Source: an uncultured Bacteroidota bacterium (GTDB lineage Bacteria; Bacteroidota; Rhodothermia; Rhodothermales; UBA10348). From it: a stretch of 6,238 nucleotides of DNA. Positions 1-5,246 of this stretch are shown piece by piece. The notes beneath the pieces are model-generated. The model was given only the letters and a program-made list of their open reading frames with translations. It made no database searches and was not told the origin of the DNA. Each line of letters starts with the position of its first letter. Positions within the stretch are counted from its first letter, which is position 1. The position numbers and the translations under genes are program-made. The stretch spans positions 1-6,238 of the forward strand of contig CALBJU010000421.1 in the NCBI GenBank assembly GCA_937893205.1, written 5' to 3'.

Positions 1-255
1 TAGAAAAACGCTCGCCTTGAGATAGAGTACGTAAGATCAGTAGTAATGGCGCGTAACCGGGTCCGAAGTGGATCTCCAAGTGTGGTGAATCTTCTGTCAG
101 ATGCTGAAGTTGACTATTCGACCTCTAAAACAACAGCATTCTCTCTGAGGGGCAAGATAAAGAGGAATACACGGCTTCCGTAATACCTTTGTGATTTCGA
201 AAAGGTAACCTAGTTTTCCTCAGTTGCCCTCCATTCGAGAAAAGAAAACCAAGCC
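1..255. other. Intergenic region upstream of the barrel gene, no convincing gene
   Basis: No tRNA-like fold, coding region with recognisable protein features, or repeat is visible. An open frame on the plus strand runs from just after the TAG at bases 1-3 to a TAA at 181-183, with an internal ATG at 46 (45 codons). It has no ribosome binding site and the peptide has no family resemblance, so I do not call it. The right end probably holds the promoter and the A-rich leader of the gene starting at 256. Confidence 0.5.
184..191 (+). promoter_or_regulatory. Possible Bacteroidota-type -7 promoter element
   Basis: The octamer TACCTTTG matches the TAnnTTTG -7 consensus known for the primary sigma factor of Bacteroidota. 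It would place transcription start near 197 and give a leader of roughly 60 nt for the barrel gene at 256. I do not see a clear TTG-type -33 element at the expected distance upstream, so this is a partial match. The call also depends on the inferred taxonomy. Confidence 0.25.
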
Positions 256-885
256 ATGATCACCAAGACAATCAGATGTGCATTCGTTCTTGGAATGCTG
301 AGCCTCTTGCTGCAACCCCTGGCCGCGTCAGCGCAATTTCGAGCATTTATCAATCTTGGGGTGTCGGGTTCTTCGTTCAGGGGAGGAAATCTGGATGACG
401 CTTCACCGATATACCGTTTTGGAGGAGGCGGAGGAATTCGGTACATCTATGCGTCGGGTTTTGAGTTCGAAACGGGGCTCAACTACACGGTAAAAGGCGC
501 GGAGCTTGAGGGTACGATTGAAGGCATTCCAATTATTGGCGTCTCCGAAATTACCTACATCGAGCTTCCGGTCCTGATTGGATACCGGTTCAACACAGAG
601 GGTACACTCAGTCCTCGTCTGTTTGCAGGTCCATCGATGGCGTTCAAGACCGACGCCCAGATCAGATTCCGAGCTCCCGGCAGTGACCTTGAACAGACGG
701 AGACGGACGATACCGTAGAAGACAAAGACCTCGGATTGGCCGTGGGAATTGATGTTGACACGAAATTTCGGGGAGAAACACTGTCGTTCGGGCTCAGGTC
801 CGTTTTCGGTTTTTCCAACGCTCGCTCGTCCAAGCCCGAGTTGTACAACACAACCGTGACCTTCTACTTCGGCATCGCATTCTAA
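256..885 (+). CDS. Outer-membrane beta-barrel protein (PorT-like, OMP_b-brl_2 type)
   Basis: This 209-residue protein is predicted to be exported and folded into the outer membrane as a small beta-barrel. Residues 1-26 form a signal peptide: basic start (K4, R7), a hydrophobic core, and an A-S-A cleavage site before Q27. The rest alternates polar and hydrophobic strands rich in Gly and aromatics. It contains the family-like segments YIELPVLIGYRF (101-112) and AGPSMAF (about 124-130), an acidic loop at 134-149, and a final FYFGIAF whose terminal Phe is the usual recognition signal for the BAM assembly machinery. Length fits the family, which is usually around 200 residues. The start has an A-rich leader without a clear Shine-Dalgarno sequence, as is common in Bacteroidota. 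Family members are mostly of unknown function, and no transport substrate can be assigned. It stands alone and converges on the gene ending at 935. Confidence 0.85.
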   Translation: MITKTIRCAFVLGMLSLLLQPLAASAQFRAFINLGVSGSSFRGGNLDDASPIYRFGGGGGIRYIYASGFEFETGLNYTVKGAELEGTIEGIPIIGVSEITYIELPVLIGYRFNTEGTLSPRLFAGPSMAFKTDAQIRFRAPGSDLEQTETDDTVEDKDLGLAVGIDVDTKFRGETLSFGLRSVFGFSNARSSKPELYNTTVTFYFGIAF

Positions 886-915
886 AGTCGCATTCTAAAG
901 TCGTGTTCTAAAATC
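877..915 (+). repeat. 13-bp tandem repeat, three copies, spanning the stop codon of the barrel gene
   Basis: The unit gcattctaaagtc occurs at 877-889 and again exactly at 890-902. A third, diverged copy (gtgttctaaaatc) lies at 903-915. The first copy encodes the final Ala-Phe-stop of the barrel protein. Because 13 is not a multiple of 3, the three TAA triplets (883, 896, 909) fall in the three different forward frames, each preceded by TTC (Phe). Confidence 0.85.
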
Positions 916-934
916 GAGCGGCAGGCTCACGCTT

Positions 935-2104
935 TTAGCGATTCACCTCCTGGGCTCGCCGCGAACCGAGCAGGGTGTCCAATAACTCCGTTGCAACGAG
1001 CAGCGCTTCTGCGGAGGCCGTCTCGGAATAGTCCCCGGTAAGCAATTGCCGCCTCAAGTGCCACCCACCTAAGTCGCTCTCCTCCGATTCAAGACTGGGT
1101 CGAGGAAACGATCTCACCGTTGTGGGAGCCTCTATGCCAGCCTCCGCCGTCAATTCTTTCCAGTTACACGGCGTGCCACCGGCCGTAGTCAGAACATGGA
1201 TCGATGAAATATTTCCTTTGCTCCATGGGATATGACGCATAAGCGCTCTGGGGCCGTCACACACACCTCGAGTTCCACTCACGAAGGCGATCAAGAACGA
1301 GGGCCTAAAGATGGACCAGCGACTCTGAAGCACGGTTATCCTTCTCGTCATTTCCAGCAACGCGGCCGCAGCTACGGACGAATCACTGCCGTTGGTCAGC
1401 GAATGCGAACCTTGAAGGCCGTCCCCGTCCACCGGCGCGACAATTACAATCAGAGAGTCTCGCCATCCAGGATCTGCACCCGCGATGTACCCAGCGACGT
1501 TCATGGCCGCTGTTACGATCTGTTTTTCCTTGTTGATGATAATCGTCCAGCGCTCATCTGGATCGTGTGGCTCTTCCCAGACGGCTTGGGATATTCTGAC
1601 CACGGGGTAGTCCCTGCGCTCACGAACTCCATCGCCCGAGCGACCGCCGACCAGAATCTCGACTTCGCCCGTAATCATGAGGGAGCCGCCTTCGGTAAGT
1701 AAATCCACCCTCGAAAACGTCACGTTCCCATTGCCGGAAGACGCATCGACCAGAAAATCCCGACCCTGGATGAGTATCAGGGTGTCTTGGCCGATCCTGG
1801 ACACGCGCGCTCGGGTCAGTACCTCGATGGAGGAGGCGTATTGCATTCGATGCTCGCCCGCGAGGACGGGTTGGACACCAAATTCTCGAAGCCGCTCGGA
1901 CAGATACACCGCTGTACGCGAAAAGCCCCTCGTTGCCACCCGTCGTCCTTCCTGCTCGTCGGCATCCAGAAACAACACGTGCGCCTGGATTCGTTCGAGG
2001 CTCATCGGTCCCTTCTCCACCCCGTCCCGCCTGGTTTGAGGTGTCTGCAGGCGGCAACCGCTGCAGAGTATCAGGACGATAAATACCAGGCGAGAGAAAT
2101 TCAT
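935..2104 (-). CDS. Exported M28-family-like protein, probable catalytically inactive pseudopeptidase
   Basis: The 389-residue product starts at the ATG at 2104, which directly precedes a signal sequence (NFSRLVFIVLILCSGC). C17 follows Ser-Gly and is probably a lipidation site, although -3 is Cys rather than the usual Leu. The frame is open to an ATG at 2167, but those 21 codons lie in a stem-loop and would bury the signal. The M28 fold is suggested by FLDADEQEGR (45-54, compare FLASDELEGR), NVAGYIAGADP followed by a hydrophobic strand (about 212-223), and NGSDSSVAAAALLEMTRR (238-255). The ligands look lost: the usual A-H-x-D reads A-P-V-D (P224, D226), the D-N-x-S-G motif reads D-S-S-V-A, Gly-Glu-Glu reads G-T-R (277-279), and Ser-Asp-His near the C-terminus reads S-D-L (343-345). 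It may bind peptides, act as a scaffold, or be drifting. It lies 90 nt downstream of the small membrane-protein gene. The fold is moderately sure; inactivity is inferred from motifs. Confidence 0.75.
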   Translation of the reverse strand: MNFSRLVFIVLILCSGCRLQTPQTRRDGVEKGPMSLERIQAHVLFLDADEQEGRRVATRGFSRTAVYLSERLREFGVQPVLAGEHRMQYASSIEVLTRARVSRIGQDTLILIQGRDFLVDASSGNGNVTFSRVDLLTEGGSLMITGEVEILVGGRSGDGVRERRDYPVVRISQAVWEEPHDPDERWTIIINKEKQIVTAAMNVAGYIAGADPGWRDSLIVIVAPVDGDGLQGSHSLTNGSDSSVAAAALLEMTRRITVLQSRWSIFRPSFLIAFVSGTRGVCDGPRALMRHIPWSKGNISSIHVLTTAGGTPCNWKELTAEAGIEAPTTVRSFPRPSLESEESDLGGWHLRRQLLTGDYSETASAEALLVATELLDTLLGSRRAQEVNR

Positions 2105-2131
2105 GGTCCGAAAATAGCAAACGCCAGAATG

Positions 2132-2169
2132 CAGTGCGGCCCGACGATATACATCGTCGGGCCGCATTG
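2132..2169 (-). terminator. Strong stem-loop between two minus-strand genes; terminator or regulatory hairpin
   Basis: Arms 2135-2148 and 2153-2166 are perfect inverted repeats of 14 bp, GC-rich, around the 4-nt loop 2149-2152. Allowing one G-T mismatch, pairing extends to 2132 and 2169. It begins 26 nt after the stop of the small gene at 2195 and lies about 28 nt before the ATG at 2104. On the minus strand an A-rich run precedes it, but no T-tract follows. On the plus strand a TTTT (2172-2175) follows, but no plus-strand gene ends there. It could therefore terminate the small-gene transcript, read in either direction, or control expression of the downstream lipoprotein gene. The stem-loop is certain; its role is not. 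Confidence 0.55.
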
Positions 2170-2194
2170 AGTTTTATCTGGAACCGGGAATGAT

Positions 2195-2476
2195 CTACTT
2201 ATTTCCCCGATTCAATTTTGAAGAGCTTTCAACGTCTGCGGCAACTCCTTCATCGAATCGCTCGAGAGTTCTTTTAACCGCCTCACGCTGCTTCGTGAGG
2301 AGATTGTCAGCAAGATTCTTTGCCATTCGCTTCCGCACGGGATCGATCACATTGGCCATGAGCTCATACTCCCCTCGGAGGGTCTCGTCGAAAGATTTTA
2401 TCTGTTCGGTCAACTGGTTGATGGTTGCCAGTGCAGCAATCATCATTGCCAGAAATGCCATCATTGTCTGAGGCAT
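2195..2476 (-). CDS. Small membrane-anchored helical protein of unknown function
   Basis: I do not recognise this 93-residue protein. Residues 2-19 are a hydrophobic, Met- and Ala-rich segment (five Met) that could be a membrane anchor or uncleaved signal. The remainder is charged and probably alpha-helical, with many Lys, Arg, Glu and Asp and no Cys, Trp or Gly-rich loops (about 24-80). The N-terminus has no positive charge, which makes membrane topology ambiguous. It faintly recalls a pilin-like hydrophobic start, but the basic leader, the processing Gly-Phe and the Glu at position 5 of mature pilins are absent. A GAGAG lies about 9 nt before the ATG. The codons look natural, and an antisense frame of the same length is Arg/Ser-rich and implausible. 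It precedes the degenerate M28 gene on the same strand by 90 nt, with the stem-loop between them. Confidence 0.6.
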   Translation of the reverse strand: MPQTMMAFLAMMIAALATINQLTEQIKSFDETLRGEYELMANVIDPVRKRMAKNLADNLLTKQREAVKRTLERFDEGVAADVESSSKLNRGNK

Positions 2477-2804
2477 GATTTGCTCTCGTTCTGGTTACAT
2501 GACACATGTGTTGGGGGTCAGTATCGGCGAACATGGAGAAAGAATTAAGATTTCGACACACATTTATTATCCCAGTTCCCACTTAAATCCGATGTGCGCT
2601 TGGTCGATTCAATGAGTACCCACCTGGTCCACGCGAACAACCTTCAAAGTGAGCCACTACGGGATCGGACTCAGCATTTGAGGGGTGCTCTGTCCGGTCC
2701 CGGCTCACCCGGTTTATTCGCAAGCAGGACCACAAGGTCGTTGAAGCACAGCTATCAATTTCGTAGGCTCTGTCTTCACCAGAAGTGATACCATCACCAC
2801 GACC
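2477..2804. other. Intergenic region between divergent genes; candidate promoters not resolved
   Basis: This 328-bp stretch lies between the minus-strand small gene and the plus-strand M28 gene, so it should hold both promoters. I see no clear -10/-35 or Bacteroidota -7/-33 pair. A perfect 10-bp palindrome (acacatgtgt, 2501-2510) lies 24 nt upstream of the small gene's ATG and is a possible, weakly supported operator. Open frames of 64 and 93 codons here are compositionally odd and have no recognisable features. The sequence just before the ATG at 2805 lacks a Shine-Dalgarno motif. Confidence 0.5.
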
Positions 2805-4160
2805 ATGACCCGCTTCTTCCCTCTCTTCCTGTCTCTGCTCTTCGCCTATTCGGTTGCGGGACAAGCTCCTCCGGAAAGTGATAGCCGGATGTATGACATC
2901 ATTGCCGCGTCTTCGTCGGAACGAATTGAATCCGACATCCGGATGTTGGCTGGCTTCGGAACCCGAAACACGTTTTCAGACACTGTTTCGACCGTGAGGG
3001 GAATCGGTGCTGCGCGTCGGTGGATAAAATCCGAGTTCGATGCAATCTCCGTGCGGTGTGGCGGGTGCCTCCGCGTATTCTATCAGCGCAGCCTCATTAA
3101 GGAGGGATCCAGTTCGCGTGCTAAACGGGACGTCTGGGTGGTCAACGTAATTGCCATACAGGAGGACTTTCGTAATCCAAATCGGTACATAATCATGTCA
3201 GGTGATATCGATTCACGTGCTTCAAACGGCTTGGATGGTGAAACCGACGCTCCGGGAGCGAATGATAACGCGTCGGGAATGGCGGGTGTTCTGGAGGCTG
3301 CCCGTCTTCTGACGGCCTACACCTTTGCCAGCAGCATCGTTTACGTCGGACTATCTGGCGAGGAACAGGGCCTGTGGGGCGGAGCTCATATGGCAGCGCG
3401 TGCGAAGAAAGACGGGTGGGATATTGTCGGAGTTCTCAACAATGACATGATTGGCAATATTGAAGGTGTTGATGGCGTCATCGACAACTCATCGTTTCGT
3501 GTATTCTCCGAGCCGACTCCCGTGACAGAGACCGATCGAGCGAGGGCCGCGAGGCGCTTTACGGGAGGCGAGGTGGATGGGGTGTCGCGACAGTTGGCCC
3601 GCTACGTCGATCGAATGACGGGGAAATATTTCACCAATCTGACCGCGAAGATGATCTATAGACTGGATCGATTTGGTCGCGGCGGACATCATCGTCCTTT
3701 CAACGACGCGGGATTTCCCGGTATTCGGATAATGGAGACCCACGAAAATTATACGCGACAGCACCAGGACATTCGCGTAGAGAACGGCATTCACTACGGT
3801 GATGTTGTCGAGGGAGTCAATTTCGACTATGCTTCGAGGCTGACAGCGGTGAATGCCATAAGCCTCGCAGGCCTCGCTTGGGCGCCACCTGAACCGGACG
3901 TTGTCCGGATCGGTGGCGCCGTCCGCCCTTCAACGAGTCTTGAGTGGGACGCGGTGGAAGACCCTGATCTTGCCGGCTATAAAATCTACTGGCGGGATAC
4001 GACTGCTCCTCAGTGGCAGCACTCCCGGTTCGTGGGCACTGCAACCGCGTTCACGCTCGAGGGCATGGTCATCGACAACTACCTGTTCGGTGTCGCCTCG
4101 GTCGGCAGAGATGGAAACGAAAGCGTGGTTGTGTTTCCGTCGGCAAGAATCCGCCGATAG
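2805..4160 (+). CDS. Secreted M28-family zinc metallopeptidase with C-terminal FN3-like domain
   Basis: This 451-residue protein is predicted to be an exported aminopeptidase-type exopeptidase that removes residues from peptides using two metal ions. Residues 1-19 are a signal peptide. The catalytic M28 domain spans about 30-360. Key residues are G-D-I-D-S (133-137, where the usual metal-binding His is Asp134), GANDNASG with bridging Asp154, GEE with Glu186-Glu187 (catalytic base and metal ligand), NNDMIG with Asp214, and GGHHRPF with His306. Apart from the His-to-Asp change the site looks complete, and I recall GDIDSR as a recurring variant in M28 proteins, so activity is likely. Residues 85-88 (CGGC) could form a disulfide. 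Residues about 381-448 resemble a fibronectin type III module (LEWDAVEDPDLAGYKIYW, then VASVGRDGNES), perhaps for surface or substrate binding. There is no T9SS-type C-terminal sorting sequence that I can recognise. It is a single gene, convergent with the asparaginase gene 15 bp away. Confidence 0.9.
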   Translation: MTRFFPLFLSLLFAYSVAGQAPPESDSRMYDIIAASSSERIESDIRMLAGFGTRNTFSDTVSTVRGIGAARRWIKSEFDAISVRCGGCLRVFYQRSLIKEGSSSRAKRDVWVVNVIAIQEDFRNPNRYIIMSGDIDSRASNGLDGETDAPGANDNASGMAGVLEAARLLTAYTFASSIVYVGLSGEEQGLWGGAHMAARAKKDGWDIVGVLNNDMIGNIEGVDGVIDNSSFRVFSEPTPVTETDRARAARRFTGGEVDGVSRQLARYVDRMTGKYFTNLTAKMIYRLDRFGRGGHHRPFNDAGFPGIRIMETHENYTRQHQDIRVENGIHYGDVVEGVNFDYASRLTAVNAISLAGLAWAPPEPDVVRIGGAVRPSTSLEWDAVEDPDLAGYKIYWRDTTAPQWQHSRFVGTATAFTLEGMVIDNYLFGVASVGRDGNESVVVFPSARIRR

Positions 4161-4175
4161 ATCGCGAAGGACCCT

Positions 4176-5246
4176 CTATTCGCCCGACGGTCCGTAAATC
4201 TGAATTACCATGTTGCCGTCCATATCGATGTAGCCCCGGTACATCCCCTCCGTGTTGAACGGCATGGCGATCGCCCCGCTCCGGTCGAGCGATATCACAC
4301 CTCCTGTCCCTCCGAGTTCGCCCAGTTTATCCATGATTACAGCATTGGCAGCCGTCACGAGGTCTTCTCCCGCGTAATCAATGCGAGACGCAATGTCATG
4401 GGCGATCACCCCTCGGATAAAATATTCTCCGTGTCCCGTGGCGGATATGGCTGCAGTGCGATTGTCTGCATAGGTGCCGGCTCCGATGATGGGGGCGTCT
4501 CCCACGCGACCAAATTTCTTGTTCGTCATTCCTCCGGTCGAGGTGCCGGCCGCCAGATTACCCTGTCGATCGAGTGCTACGGCCCCGACGGTACCAATTT
4601 TCTCCGCACCAGGTGAGAGAGGAAGGTCAAACGCATCGACTTGCAGAGTCGACATTTCCCTCTCCTGCGCTCGTTTCAGCGCATTAAACCTTCTTTCGGT
4701 GTAAAAAAAGGAGTTTTCGACCATCTCCAGACCATTTTCCTCAGCGTAGGCCTCGGCTCCCGAGCCGCTCATCATCACGTGGGGTGACTTTTCCATCACG
4801 ATTCGCGCGAGGGCAATTGGGCTTCTGACCGTCTTGACGCCTGCAACGGCTCCCGCATTTCGGGTTGCGCCGTCCATAATGGATGCGTCCAGCTCGTGTG
4901 TGCCCTCACTCGTAAACACAGCTCCCACGCCAGAGTTGAAGAGCGGAGAATCTTCCATTATCTGAATGGCAGCGATAACGGCATCCAGGCTGGATCGGCC
5001 TTCGGAAAGAACATCATGCCCCGCCCGGAGCGCCTCTTCGAGTTTCGCGCGGTAGGCCGCCTCCGTCTCGTCGGTCATGGTGGCTTTAAGAATGGTACCC
5101 GCGCCGCCGTGAATTACGATAGCGACGTCAGATTCGGATGCTCCTGATGAGTCCGCTGTGCAACCAACGACTGACGAGAGGACCCAAAAAGCTGTAAAAA
5201 TGCTCAGAAAGGCTCTTTTTAGGGACATGATTCTGTTGTTTAGCAC
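4176..5246 (-). CDS. iaaA: Lipoprotein isoaspartyl peptidase / L-asparaginase (plant-type, Ntn hydrolase)
   Basis: This 356-residue precursor would self-cleave before a threonine to give alpha and beta chains that hydrolyse beta-aspartyl (isoaspartyl) dipeptides and asparagine. Residues 1-28 form a lipoprotein signal with lipobox V-V-G-C (Cys29), so it is probably membrane-anchored in the periplasm, unlike the cytoplasmic E. coli enzyme. HGGAG is at 46-50. The cleavage site is Gly218|Thr219 in KIGTVGAVALD. Other active-site residues are Thr237 (GTSTGG), Arg247, Asp250 (GRVGDAP), Thr270 and Gly271 (SATGHGE). From memory of E. coli EcAIII (Thr179, Thr197, Arg207, Asp210, Thr230), every one is displaced by exactly 40, so the catalytic set is intact. 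The C-terminus (MPFNTEGMYRGY, IYGPSGE) is typical. I chose the GTG start at 5246 because GAAGG lies 7 nt before it; an in-frame ATG at 5228 lacks such a site. The gene overlaps the upstream phosphatase gene. Glycosylasparaginase activity is the main alternative. Confidence 0.9.
   Translation of the reverse strand: MLNNRIMSLKRAFLSIFTAFWVLSSVVGCTADSSGASESDVAIVIHGGAGTILKATMTDETEAAYRAKLEEALRAGHDVLSEGRSSLDAVIAAIQIMEDSPLFNSGVGAVFTSEGTHELDASIMDGATRNAGAVAGVKTVRSPIALARIVMEKSPHVMMSGSGAEAYAEENGLEMVENSFFYTERRFNALKRAQEREMSTLQVDAFDLPLSPGAEKIGTVGAVALDRQGNLAAGTSTGGMTNKKFGRVGDAPIIGAGTYADNRTAAISATGHGEYFIRGVIAHDIASRIDYAGEDLVTAANAVIMDKLGELGGTGGVISLDRSGAIAMPFNTEGMYRGYIDMDGNMVIQIYGPSGE

Noticed and set aside
46..183. 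45-codon plus-strand open frame in the left intergenic region
   Set aside because: No ribosome binding site, no recognisable protein features, and short enough to occur by chance.
210..446. Minus-strand open frame of 78 codons
   Set aside because: Lies antisense to the barrel gene's signal and first strands; Pro/Arg-rich and without family features.
916..941. Weak stems near the convergent ends of the barrel and M28-like genes as a terminator
   Set aside because: Arms of only 4 bp with a short T-run; too weak to call.
1232..1702. 156-codon plus-strand open frame
   Set aside because: Antisense to the degenerate M28 gene; composition (many His, Arg, Ser) looks like a shadow, with no domain.
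1620..2120. 166-codon minus-strand open frame overlapping the same gene in another frame
   Set aside because: Very Arg/Gly-rich, no domain resemblance; the 389-residue frame has a signal peptide and M28 motifs.
2105..2167. 21-codon N-terminal extension of the degenerate M28 protein
   Set aside because: It overlaps the 14-bp stem-loop and would place charged residues before the signal sequence; the ATG at 2104 gives a normal signal.
2190..2471. Plus-strand 93-codon frame exactly opposite the small membrane gene
   Set aside because: Ser/Arg-rich shadow; the minus-strand frame has a coherent hydrophobic segment and charged helix.
2583..2864. Minus-strand 93-codon and plus-strand 64-codon frames in the intergenic region
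   Set aside because: Low-complexity Arg/Ser-rich translations, one overlapping the M28 signal peptide region; no start site evidence.
4169..4193. Possible terminator between the convergent M28 and asparaginase genes
   Set aside because: Only a 5-bp stem with a long loop and no T-tract; it also overlaps the asparaginase coding end.
3901..4258. Plus-strand shadow frames over the end of the M28 gene
   Set aside because: They overlap the FN3-like coding region in other frames and run into the convergent gene; no features.
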